Assembly: GCA_964518575.1 (NCBI GenBank)
Contig: CAZFGW010000001.1
Coordinates: forward strand, 62,001-126,000
Length of the DNA: 64,000 bases
Direction of reading: 5' to 3'
Origin: MGBC163016 sp964518575
GTDB taxonomy: Bacteria > Actinomycetota > Coriobacteriia > Coriobacteriales > Eggerthellaceae
Shown: positions 35,022-42,815 of the stretch, one piece after another
How positions within the stretch are numbered: the stretch's first letter is position 1
How the letters are laid out: the number at the start of each line of letters is the position of its first letter
The notes under the pieces: generated by a model
Database searches by the model: none
What the model saw: only the letters and a program-made list of their open reading frames with translations
What the model was told of the DNA's origin: nothing
Made by a program: the position numbers and the translations under genes

Positions 35022-35024
35022 GGA

Positions 35025-35303
35025 TTACTCCTTTGAAAGTTCAGTCAAAGCGCGCTCGAGCTTTTCGTTGCTCTTGTCGAAGAGATCGACGGCTTCTGAG
35101 ACGAGCGATGCCGCCTCATCGGGCAACGTTGATTGCAGCTCACGCAGTTCGTCAGCGTGGCTTTTGTTGTGAGCGAGCATGTAGGTCAGAAAAGCGACGG
35201 TGCGTGATTCGGAATCTGCTTCGTCAAGGGTTTCGTGATCGTGATGATCATGGTGATGATCGTGATGGTGATCGTGCGGTGCAGAATGATCATGATGATG
35301 CAT
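35025..35303 (-). CDS. His-rich putative nickel-binding protein
   Basis: A 92-aa protein. The first 26 residues are dominated by His-Asp clusters (MHHHDHSAPHDHHHDHHHD, then HDHETLDE), followed by a helical, acidic domain of about 60 residues with RTVAFLTYMLAHNKSHADEL. The His cluster is a classic nickel-binding tail, as in CooJ, HypB or SlyD, but no family is clear. GAGGAGA 9 nt upstream decides the ATG at 35303; an ATG at 35366 lacks a ribosome site. It is first in the operon with cooT, cooC and acs genes. Metal chaperoning is inferred. Confidence 0.82.
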   Translation of the reverse strand: MHHHDHSAPHDHHHDHHHDHHDHETLDEADSESRTVAFLTYMLAHNKSHADELRELQSTLPDEAASLVSEAVDLFDKSNEKLERALTELSKE

Positions 35304-35667
35304 GTAAAAATTCTCCTCACCTATCATTTGTACGTCGAATACGGGGGTGATTTCGCCTTTTACCATAGAACGACAATAGAGTAAAGTATAAACCAGTAAG
35401 CGGTATTATGTTTGCTTTTTTTCAACTCCGCAAGCATCTACACAGAAAACATTTCACGCCGCTTTTTTGCCTGCTGGTTTCAGGACGAAAAGCGGGTTTT
35501 TGAGATGGTGGCGAAGGGAGTGCGAACAGAGGGCACGGGTGGTGGATCCGCATGCATCAGCCCCAGTCATGCAACATTGGCGGGCGAGAGTTTCGCAAGG
35601 ATGATTTCAGGTGCAACGACCCCAATAACGCAACCTTTGGCAGACGAGATGAATCTCGTCCGCTTTC
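35304..35667. other. Intergenic region before the CODH/ACS operon, with repeat copy 6
   Basis: On the minus strand the promoter of the CODH/ACS operon should lie between about 35304 and 35420. The AT-rich tract is visible but no convincing hexamers are called. From about 35540 the palindromic repeat family appears: GCATCAGCCCCAGTCATGC, a GGCGGGCGAGAG half-site (35579 on) and a palindrome GACGAGATGAATCTCGTC (35643-35660), ending at the ackA stop. No gene is seen. Confidence 0.55.
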
Positions 35668-36879
35668 CTACACCCGGGATACGATCTCGGCGGTCTCCTC
35701 GGCGATACGCATTTCCTCATCGGTCGCAACAATACAGAGCGTGACCGGGCTATCGTCAACAGAGATGATGCGATTGCTGCTCACACCTTCTGTCGCACTG
35801 TTTCGATCCTTGTCGATAACCATGCCCAAATGGGTAAGCCCCGAGAAGATGAGTTCGCGCATCTCAACGGAATTCTCCCCGATTCCTGCCGTCATGACCA
35901 CGGCATCGGTACGCTTCATGATGGCATAGAAACTCCCGATCGTTTTCTGAACGCGGTAAGCATACATATCGAGTGCGAGCTGCGCATTCTTGTTGCCTGC
36001 ATCAGCTGCTGCCTGCACATCGCGCATATCCGACGAGACACCCGAGATGCCCAAGATGCCGCTTTCGCGATTAAGAAGGTTATCCATGTCATCGAAACTC
36101 ATGTCTTCGCGGCGCATGATATAGGTAAGGATTGCCGGATCGAGCGAGCCCGAACGCGTTCCCATCATAAGACCGTCAAGCGGCGTGAAACCCATGGACG
36201 TATCGACCGACTTACCCTTGTCCACCGCCGTGATCGAGCAGCCATTGCCGAGATGGCACGTGATAATGCCAAGTTCCTCAAGCGGACGACCGAGCAGTTG
36301 TGCAGCGCTTTGCGCGGCGTAGCGATGGCTCGTCCCATGGGCGCCGTAGCGGCGGATCTTGTATTTCTCGTAATAGCGCATGGGCAGCGGATAGAGATAT
36401 GATTTCGGCGGCATTGACGCATGAAACGCGGTATCGAACACGACCACCTGAGGAGTATCGGGCAGCAGCACGCGCATCATGTCGATGCAGGCGTCCGCCC
36501 CGGGGTTATGCAGCGGTGCGAGTTCTTCGCAATACGTCAGCTCTTCGCGCGCCTTCTTATCAACGATCACCGATTTCGTGAAGTATTCGCCACCGGCAAC
36601 AACGCGGTTGCCGATCGCATCGATCTGATCGAGCCGCTCAAGGGGGCTGTTCGGGTCTTCAACAAGAATGTCTAAGAGTTTCGCCAAACACTCAGCAACG
36701 CTCAGTCCTGCGATGTCATAAGTCGTTTTCTCGAATGCGGGTGCAAAGGAGACATTCATGAACGCCTCAGGGGTGCCCACTTTCTCCGCCAAACATTTCA
36801 TGGAGACGACGCGACTTTCAGTTTCGATCAACTGACTTTTCAGCGATGAACTACCTGCATTGACCACCAGTACTTGCAT
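35668..36879 (-). CDS. ackA: Acetate kinase
   Basis: A 403-aa acetate kinase, converting acetyl phosphate and ADP to acetate and ATP. VNAGSSSLK (6-14), VVFDTAFHASMP, GAHGTSHRY, CHLGNGCSI and TPLDGLMMGTRSG are the family's nucleotide and substrate motifs, with the catalytic Arg and Asp in RVVAGG and VVFDTAFH. FTAGIGENS is MTAGIGENSVEMRE. It lies directly after the acs operon and gives the ATP-yielding step of acetogenesis. The matching phosphotransacetylase is not in the window. Start at 36879. Confidence 0.97.
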   Translation of the reverse strand: MQVLVVNAGSSSLKSQLIETESRVVSMKCLAEKVGTPEAFMNVSFAPAFEKTTYDIAGLSVAECLAKLLDILVEDPNSPLERLDQIDAIGNRVVAGGEYFTKSVIVDKKAREELTYCEELAPLHNPGADACIDMMRVLLPDTPQVVVFDTAFHASMPPKSYLYPLPMRYYEKYKIRRYGAHGTSHRYAAQSAAQLLGRPLEELGIITCHLGNGCSITAVDKGKSVDTSMGFTPLDGLMMGTRSGSLDPAILTYIMRREDMSFDDMDNLLNRESGILGISGVSSDMRDVQAAADAGNKNAQLALDMYAYRVQKTIGSFYAIMKRTDAVVMTAGIGENSVEMRELIFSGLTHLGMVIDKDRNSATEGVSSNRIISVDDSPVTLCIVATDEEMRIAEETAEIVSRV

Positions 36880-36946
36880 AAGTACCCCCTTTTGTCATGC
36901 GAATTCGCTCTATTATACAAAGGAACGAAAGTAAGAGGAGGAGAAA

Positions 36947-39544
36947 ATGGACTCCGTGAATCACAAATCGAACAATACGAATTCAGCGCTTGGCGACGTC
37001 GAGCGCACGAGCCCTCTTTCCTACACCTCGCCCACCGCTATTGAAGTCCGCGGTGCACGCGTGCACAACCTGAAAAACGTGTCTGTCGACATACCGCTGC
37101 AGCGCCTCGTGGGCATCGCGGGCGTCTCAGGGTCGGGGAAAAGCTCCCTTGCTCTGGGTGTGTTATATGCGGAAGGTTCGCGTCGCTATCTGGAATCGCT
37201 CTCGACCTATACCCGCCGCCGCATCGCGCAGGCGGGACGCGCCGATGTCGATGAGGTATTGTACGTGCCTGCCGCGCTTGCCCTGCGCCAGCGACCAGGC
37301 ATCCCGGGGGTTCATTCCACCTTCGGAACCTCAACGGAGCTTCTGAATTATCTGCGCCTCATGTTCTCGCGTCTGGCGAGCCACCGTTGCCCGAACGGGC
37401 ATATGAATCCACCCAGCCTGCACGTTGCCGCTGAACGACCAATCACGTGTGAGGTCTGCGGCGTGGAATTTTACGGACCGAGCGCGGAGGACCTTGCCTT
37501 CAACAGCGGCGGCGCGTGTCCGGAATGCGGCGGGACGGGTATAGTCCGCACGATCGACGAGTCCACGCTGATCGCGGATGAGAACCTCACCTTGGAGGAG
37601 GGCGCGGTCAGTCCGTGGCGCAATCTCATGTGGTCACTCATGCCTCAGGTTGCAAAAGAGATGGGCGTGCGCACCGACGTTCCCTACAAGGATCTCACGG
37701 AAAAAGAGAAGGATATCGTGTTGCACGGTCCCATGGAAAAGCGGCACATCCTCTACATTCCCAAGAACAAGGATCATGCGACCGAGCTCGATTTCACGTT
37801 TTACAGCGCCGAGAATTCTGTAAAGAACGCGCTTGCCAAAGCGAAAGACGAGAAAGGGCTTGCGCGGGTGGCGAAATATCTCACGGAATCCGCATGCCCC
37901 GTTTGCCATGGCACACGGCTGTCCGAAAAGGCACGCTCGAGCAAAATAGACGGACGCGACCTTGCAAATGTCACGGCGATGACGCTCGATGAGTTGCGCG
38001 ATTGGCTCTTGACGGTGCCGCCGTGGCTTCCCACCACCATGCTTTCGATGTGCAATTCCATCATCGGGGAGATGGCGGAGCCTATCGAGCGGCTCGAGCA
38101 ACTGGGACTTGGATATCTCACGCTCGATCGTGCCAGCGAGACGCTCTCCAACGGGGAACGCCAACGCGTCGCGCTCACCCGAGCTGTACGCAATCGCACC
38201 ACCGGCGTTCTCTATGTTCTGGACGAGCCGTCTATCGGACTGCATCCCTCCAACGTAGAGGGGCTGCTCGGTGTCATGGACGACCTTCTGTCCGACGGCA
38301 ACTCCGTGGTCATGGTCGATCACGACGTAGATGTACTGCGCCATGCCGACCACCTGATCGAGATCGGTCCGGGTAGCGGCACGCACGGAGGAACGATCAC
38401 CGCTGAGGGTTCGGTCGAAGAACTCGAACACAATCCCGCGTCGCGCATCGGAGCGTTCCTCTCGGGGAAGAAGCAGGTGCGTGTGCGCACGCCCGTTGCC
38501 GCCGAGCACCTGTTCGACGAAGGCACCATCCAGATGAAAACGGGCAGCATCCACACCGTGCAGCCACTTGAAGTGCGCATTCCGAAAGGGCGCCTGACCG
38601 TGGTCACCGGCGTTTCAGGATCAGGAAAGACAACGCTGGTTCTTGAGAGCCTCGTCGTCGGTCTCAAGGCGAAGATCGCACACCGTGCGCTGCCAGACCC
38701 CGTGCGTTTCGTTGATGCGCCCGGCGTGCAGCGAGTCGACCTTGTTGACGCCTCTCCCATCGGCATCAACGTTCGCTCGACCGTAAGTACCTACTCAGGC
38801 ATCATGGATGAGCTGCGCAAGGCATTCGCCAAACTTCCCGAAGCGAAAGCGCAGGGTCTCAAGGCGGGAGACTTCTCATACAACACTGGCTCTCTTCGCT
38901 GTCCGACCTGCGATGGCACGGGCGAAATCTCGCTCGACGTCCAGTTCCTTCCCGACGTTGATATCCCCTGCCCCGATTGCCATGGCACGCGCTACGACGC
39001 CCGCGCGTATGCCATCACGATGCTTGTCGAAAATGATGACGATGCTGATACCGCTGTTTGCACGCTCTCTTTGCCCGAGATCCTCTCGCTCACTGTTGAC
39101 GAAGCGCTGCGCGCGCTCGCGTCGCACAAACCCGTACAAGCCAAGCTCCAAACGCTCCATGATCTTGGACTCGGCTATCTCACGCTGGGAGAGGCAACGC
39201 CTGCGCTCTCGGGAGGAGAAGCACAACGCCTCAAGCTTGCCAGCGAGATGCGCCGCAACCAAGACGATGCGCTTTTCGTTTTCGACGAGCCCACGATCGG
39301 ACTGCATCCTTTGGATGTCGAAACGCTGATCGAAGTTCTTCAGCATCTGATCGAAGCGGGCGCAACCGTAGTAGTCATCGAGCACGATCTCGATATGATG
39401 GCAAACGCCGATTACCTCATCGACATGGGTCCGGGCGGTGGCGAACAGGGTGGTCGCATTGTGGTCGCGGGAACGCCCGCGCAGGTTGCCGCGCATCCAA
39501 AGAGCGTTACCGGCACGTACCTTGCCCGTGTCTTGGATGTGTGA
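36947..39544 (+). CDS. UvrA-like ABC ATPase (UvrA2 class)
   Basis: An 865-aa double ABC protein. The first P-loop is GVSGSGKSS and the second GVSGSGKTT; signatures are LSNGERQR and LSGGEAQR, each with Walker B (DEPSIGLHP, DEPTIGLHP). Zinc modules CPECGGTG and CPTCDGTG are present. The segment between CEVCGVEFYGPSAEDL and AFNSGGACPECGG shows that the UvrB-binding insert of canonical UvrA is missing, so it is a UvrA2-type protein, which is often linked to DNA damage tolerance or drug resistance. The ATG at 36947 follows GAGGAG. Confidence 0.88.
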   Translation: MDSVNHKSNNTNSALGDVERTSPLSYTSPTAIEVRGARVHNLKNVSVDIPLQRLVGIAGVSGSGKSSLALGVLYAEGSRRYLESLSTYTRRRIAQAGRADVDEVLYVPAALALRQRPGIPGVHSTFGTSTELLNYLRLMFSRLASHRCPNGHMNPPSLHVAAERPITCEVCGVEFYGPSAEDLAFNSGGACPECGGTGIVRTIDESTLIADENLTLEEGAVSPWRNLMWSLMPQVAKEMGVRTDVPYKDLTEKEKDIVLHGPMEKRHILYIPKNKDHATELDFTFYSAENSVKNALAKAKDEKGLARVAKYLTESACPVCHGTRLSEKARSSKIDGRDLANVTAMTLDELRDWLLTVPPWLPTTMLSMCNSIIGEMAEPIERLEQLGLGYLTLDRASETLSNGERQRVALTRAVRNRTTGVLYVLDEPSIGLHPSNVEGLLGVMDDLLSDGNSVVMVDHDVDVLRHADHLIEIGPGSGTHGGTITAEGSVEELEHNPASRIGAFLSGKKQVRVRTPVAAEHLFDEGTIQMKTGSIHTVQPLEVRIPKGRLTVVTGVSGSGKTTLVLESLVVGLKAKIAHRALPDPVRFVDAPGVQRVDLVDASPIGINVRSTVSTYSGIMDELRKAFAKLPEAKAQGLKAGDFSYNTGSLRCPTCDGTGEISLDVQFLPDVDIPCPDCHGTRYDARAYAITMLVENDDDADTAVCTLSLPEILSLTVDEALRALASHKPVQAKLQTLHDLGLGYLTLGEATPALSGGEAQRLKLASEMRRNQDDALFVFDEPTIGLHPLDVETLIEVLQHLIEAGATVVVIEHDLDMMANADYLIDMGPGGGEQGGRIVVAGTPAQVAAHPKSVTGTYLARVLDV

Positions 39545-39553
39545 CACGGTTCG

Positions 39554-39578
39554 TGACGCAGGACGGGGATAATGCAAC
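39554..39578. repeat. REP-like TGACGCAGGACGGGG element
   Basis: TGACGCAGGACGGGGATAAT, followed by GCAAC, resembles the element at 44682-44705 (TGACACAGGACGGGGATAAT, then GTCA). The two share the core CAGGACGGGGATAATG. It lies in the UvrA 3' flank. Confidence 0.55.
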
Positions 39579-39654
39579 ATAGCACAGCAGGCAATGGCGC
39601 AGGAGCAGATAGCACCCCCCTTACATTGTGTCCTGCAACGAACGGTTCCCCGCG

Positions 39655-39735
39655 GCACAGCGGGCGAGATGAATCTCGCCCCTACATCCACCAGATAGAT
39701 TTTCTCTATCAAAAAGGTTTATCATCCTGAACCTG
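39655..39735. repeat. Composite palindromic intergenic repeat, copy 7
   Basis: GGGCGAGATGAATCTCGCCC (39662-39681) with CTACATCCACC, a TAGATTTTCTCTA hairpin and ATCATCCTGAACC. The end matches copy 1, so homology extends past the palindrome. It lies downstream of UvrA and upstream of the nucleotidyltransferase. Two tandem copies of TGACATTCATCTCAAAC (39734-39767) abut it. Confidence 0.8.
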
Positions 39736-39801
39736 ACATTCATCTCAAACTGACATTCATCTCAAACAGTGCCTCAGCAAGCAGAAAGATCAGGTCAACC
39801 T

Positions 39802-40464
39802 ATGGATAGTACCATCGATATCGATTCTTGGATGAACCGCTTCACCACCTTCCTTCACGATACGTTTGGACAACGCCTCATCTTCGTTGGTCTTCAGGGA
39901 AGCAGAGCGCGAGGTGAGGCAAGCGACGGAAGCGACATCGACGCGGTAGTCATCATCGACGAGTTCTCTTCCGAAGATCTTCGCACCTACCAAGCATGCG
40001 CGCATTCGCTGCCTCATTCCGACATCCTCTGCGGCTTCGTCAGTTCGCCCGATATGCTCGCCCATTGGGCGCGCTCCGACTCGTTCAACCTCGTCATGGA
40101 TACGAAAGGGTACTTTGGCTCGCTTGATTTCATGGACACCAATTTCTCGAAAGACGAGGCACGGGCGGCAGCATGTGCGGGTGCATGCGAAATGTATCAT
40201 GCTCTTTGTCATGGGCTCCTTTTCGAAACAGAGATGCTGCCGGACATCGTCGCCGCTTGCACAAAGTCTGCCTTTTTCGTTATGAGGGCAAACACGTATG
40301 CAAAGTGTGGCGAATATGCCGCTTCGCGCACCCGAATGCGTGAGCTGGCAACACCGATCGAGCAGTCCTTTCTGGATGCCTATGACAACAATCTGAATGT
40401 TGATACCACCTCGCTTGCTGAGTCCTTGATAGCCTATGCAGAAAGCATCGCCTGCAAGCAATAG
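39802..40464 (+). CDS. Nucleotidyltransferase domain protein
   Basis: A 220-aa protein. GLQGSRARGEASDGSDIDAVVI (about 31-52) contains the G-S-x-A-R-G and D-x-D of the Pol-beta-like nucleotidyltransferase fold, and its second half is helical with CLTK-like, Cys-rich segment AACAGACEMYHALCHG. It may adenylylate or otherwise nucleotidylate a substrate such as an antibiotic or protein. The ATG at 39802 is preferred to a GTG at 39769. No toxin-antitoxin partner (such as HEPN) is adjacent. Confidence 0.8.
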   Translation: MDSTIDIDSWMNRFTTFLHDTFGQRLIFVGLQGSRARGEASDGSDIDAVVIIDEFSSEDLRTYQACAHSLPHSDILCGFVSSPDMLAHWARSDSFNLVMDTKGYFGSLDFMDTNFSKDEARAAACAGACEMYHALCHGLLFETEMLPDIVAACTKSAFFVMRANTYAKCGEYAASRTRMRELATPIEQSFLDAYDNNLNVDTTSLAESLIAYAESIACKQ

Positions 40465-40527
40465 GAACTGCATCCTCTTTTGCATTGCTGCATGCGAACA
40501 CAAACGTTTTATTGTTGGTAAACTTTT

Positions 40528-41031
40528 ATGCCAGAGAGTACGTTTGAGAGCTCGAAGAAAGCATCGATCATGAGAAAGCCCCTCCGCATCATATTCGTTT
40601 GCCATGGCAATATCTGTCGCTCACCTATGGCGGAATTCGTTATGCGCGACCTCGTGGAAAAGCGAGGGCTCGAGGACCATTTCGTCATTGCATCAGCAGC
40701 AACGAGCAGCGAAGAGCTGGGAAATCCCGTCCACCCCGGTACGAGAAACCTGCTCGCTCAGCATGGGATTGGGTGCGCGGGAAAAACTGCACGGCGCATT
40801 CAACGCCAAGATTATGATGACTACGACCTCATCATTGGTATGGATGACGCAAATATCCGTTCACTTGTCACTCTTTTCAAAGGAGATCCCGAAAACAAAG
40901 TGTATAAGATGATGGAGTATGCGGGTTCTCATCGCGATGTAGCAGACCCCTGGTATACTCATGATTTTCAAACGACCTACGATGATATCTACGATGGGTG
41001 CATCGGTTTGCTCGGCGCTTTTGGTGTGTAG
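40528..41031 (+). CDS. Low-molecular-weight protein-tyrosine phosphatase
   Basis: A 167-aa phosphatase. VCHGNICRSPMAE (24-36) is the C-X5-R active site with Cys25 and Arg31, and DPWYTHDF contains the general acid Asp. YDLIIGMD precedes it. It removes phosphate from tyrosine on proteins, or from arginine in some relatives. The start could be ATG 40528 or ATG 40570 (MRKPLRIIF); neither has a strong ribosome site and the first 14 residues are not family-like. It lies beside the nucleotidyltransferase on the same strand. Confidence 0.9.
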   Translation: MPESTFESSKKASIMRKPLRIIFVCHGNICRSPMAEFVMRDLVEKRGLEDHFVIASAATSSEELGNPVHPGTRNLLAQHGIGCAGKTARRIQRQDYDDYDLIIGMDDANIRSLVTLFKGDPENKVYKMMEYAGSHRDVADPWYTHDFQTTYDDIYDGCIGLLGAFGV

Positions 41032-41039
41032 CGGCTGAC

Positions 41040-41095
41040 GCAGCAACATTCCCGAGGTTGTTGCAGGCGGGCGCATGTAAATCGCACACTTACGT
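41040..41095. repeat. Degenerate palindromic repeat
   Basis: CATTCCCGAGGTTGTTGCAGG followed by CGGGCGCATGTAAATCGCAC and TACGTC retains the repeat family's order (GTTGTTGC, palindrome, GTCC-like tail) but both arms have decayed. It sits in the 3' flank of the phosphatase gene. Confidence 0.5.
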
Positions 41096-41163
41096 CTCTA
41101 CCCAAACATTTTCCCCGATTGGATCACCCTCGATCACGCAAGGCTCACCGCGGCGCGCATGCA

Positions 41164-41197
41164 TAAAAAACTGCCGACAGGAAATCCCGTCGGCAGT
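41164..41197 (-). terminator. Terminator after the MmgE/PrpD gene
   Basis: AACTGCCGAC (41168-41177) and GTCGGCAGTT (41188-41197) form a 10-bp perfect stem, followed on the minus strand by a TTTTTT run. Strong intrinsic terminator for the minus-strand gene. Confidence 0.88.
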
Positions 41198-41248
41198 TGC
41201 CTGACCAGCCTTTGACGCACAGCGCCAAAGATGAATGTGAAACAAGCT

Positions 41249-42640
41249 TTATGCCATAAGAGCAAGAAGATCGGACATGTTCGGCTCGTCCTCGAGCTTC
41301 TTGATACGGTCGATCAGCTCCTGAGCATTCTCCTTGGAAATGGTGTTGCCATAGTTGATGTTGTTCCAGAACTTGGCGTAGAAGTCCTCGTCAGTCATGC
41401 GGCTGCGATAGAGGTCACCATAGGGATAGGTGCAATGTCCCTCAAGAACCGTTCCATCCGTAAGGGTGATATAGCAATCTGCATTGAAGCTTGAAGTGCC
41501 AGCCGGCATCTCCGGAGCAACCTCAGTCTTAGCAAGAAGTTCGCCCAGTTCAGGAGCAAGCATGTACTTGGCTTCCTCGTACTCGGTCGTAACATTGCCA
41601 TGAAGCACAGCCGTCGCGCAGAGGAAGTCGATGCTGAATGCGCCTTGGTAGCTCTTGTCCATACCGAACTCATAGCCCTTGCCCACGAAGTTCTTTGCTC
41701 CCGGAGGAACCACGATCTTCATGTGGGAAACCTCATCAGCGGTCAGGGTGCGACCATCCAGTGCCTTCAGCGTTGCGTCGATGGAAGCATGGGTTGCACG
41801 GCAGCACGGCCACGGCTTGATAACGATGTCGGCGATGAAGTGCTCACCCAGCTGATCGAGCATCTCTTCCGGCTTCGGCTCAGAATAGAAGGACTCGAAG
41901 AAGCCACGGGGACCAGCGATCGGGTCGTCCAGGCAAGGACCATAGCCCGCCTTGGCAAGCTTGGCTGAGAAGACGCCTGCACGTGCCGTCAAAGCATTCG
42001 GAATCTTGAAGGTCATCTTCTTCTCGAAGACGTTCTGCATAGAGCCGGACATCTGATTGAATACCAGCGTAATAGCATTCTTCATCTGCTCTTTGTTCAG
42101 ACCATACAGCAGACCAGCCGCGATAGCTGCGCCGAGAGCATTTGCAGTGCCGTTGCCGTCAAACATGTCATGCACGCTGAAATGAGAAGCGTTCAGTGCA
42201 CGAGCAACGACGTCGTCAGCAAGGATCAAAGCGCGAAGCGCCTCTTTACCGGTGCAACCAACTGCGTCAGCAACAGCCAGCATTGCCGGAACCGTCGTAG
42301 AAGAAATATGAGCCGCGGTGGTAGGACCATCGGGATCAAGTGCTTCTGCATCAATAGCCTCAAAGTCGAACGAACGAAGAAGGATGGAATTTGCAAAAGC
42401 TGCATTTTCGGAATTGGTCTTCGTCCCATAGGTATAAATCAAGGACTGCTCAGTACCGCCTGAATCCTTGATAACACCAATGATGTCATCGTTGCCAGCT
42501 GCACGCTTGCCTACCGAGAACACACCAACGGAGTCGATCAGGCGCTCTTTTGCACGCTCGATAGATTGCTCGTCGATGTCCTCAAATGTTGTATCAAATA
42601 GATAGTCAACAATGGCATCGGTAATATTCTTCTCTCCCAC
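41249..42640 (-). CDS. MmgE/PrpD family protein
   Basis: A 463-aa member of the 2-methylcitrate dehydratase / aconitate-type MmgE-PrpD family. DSVGVFSVGKRAAGND (about 36-51), SLLRSFDFEAIDAEA, and NALGAAIAAGLL are typical, and KPWPCCRATHASIDA (about 270-285) is the conserved PCCxxTH-type segment. It likely hydrates or dehydrates a tricarboxylic or related acid. I use the GTG at 42640 because AAAGGGG precedes it by 5 nt. Its context does not point to a specific substrate, and no methylcitrate synthase is near. Confidence 0.87.
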   Translation of the reverse strand: MGEKNITDAIVDYLFDTTFEDIDEQSIERAKERLIDSVGVFSVGKRAAGNDDIIGVIKDSGGTEQSLIYTYGTKTNSENAAFANSILLRSFDFEAIDAEALDPDGPTTAAHISSTTVPAMLAVADAVGCTGKEALRALILADDVVARALNASHFSVHDMFDGNGTANALGAAIAAGLLYGLNKEQMKNAITLVFNQMSGSMQNVFEKKMTFKIPNALTARAGVFSAKLAKAGYGPCLDDPIAGPRGFFESFYSEPKPEEMLDQLGEHFIADIVIKPWPCCRATHASIDATLKALDGRTLTADEVSHMKIVVPPGAKNFVGKGYEFGMDKSYQGAFSIDFLCATAVLHGNVTTEYEEAKYMLAPELGELLAKTEVAPEMPAGTSSFNADCYITLTDGTVLEGHCTYPYGDLYRSRMTDEDFYAKFWNNINYGNTISKENAQELIDRIKKLEDEPNMSDLLALMA

Positions 42641-42815
42641 GTTTACCCCTTTCACGCTCTTATTCCTTTACGAACCTGATTTTCATTATATAGCTTTTGG
42701 TAGATATCACCTTTCGCGATTCCGTTTATCTGGAATGAGACCTACAGTGCTCCCGAAACATCACGGTAATGCCGCCTGCATCAGCCACGGTCAGGCAACG
42801 TTTGCGAGTGCCCTC

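Noticed and set aside
27941..35303. CODH catalytic subunit (acsA/cooS) expected in the acs operon
   Set aside because: No frame in the operon or elsewhere in the window carries the CODH C-cluster motifs.
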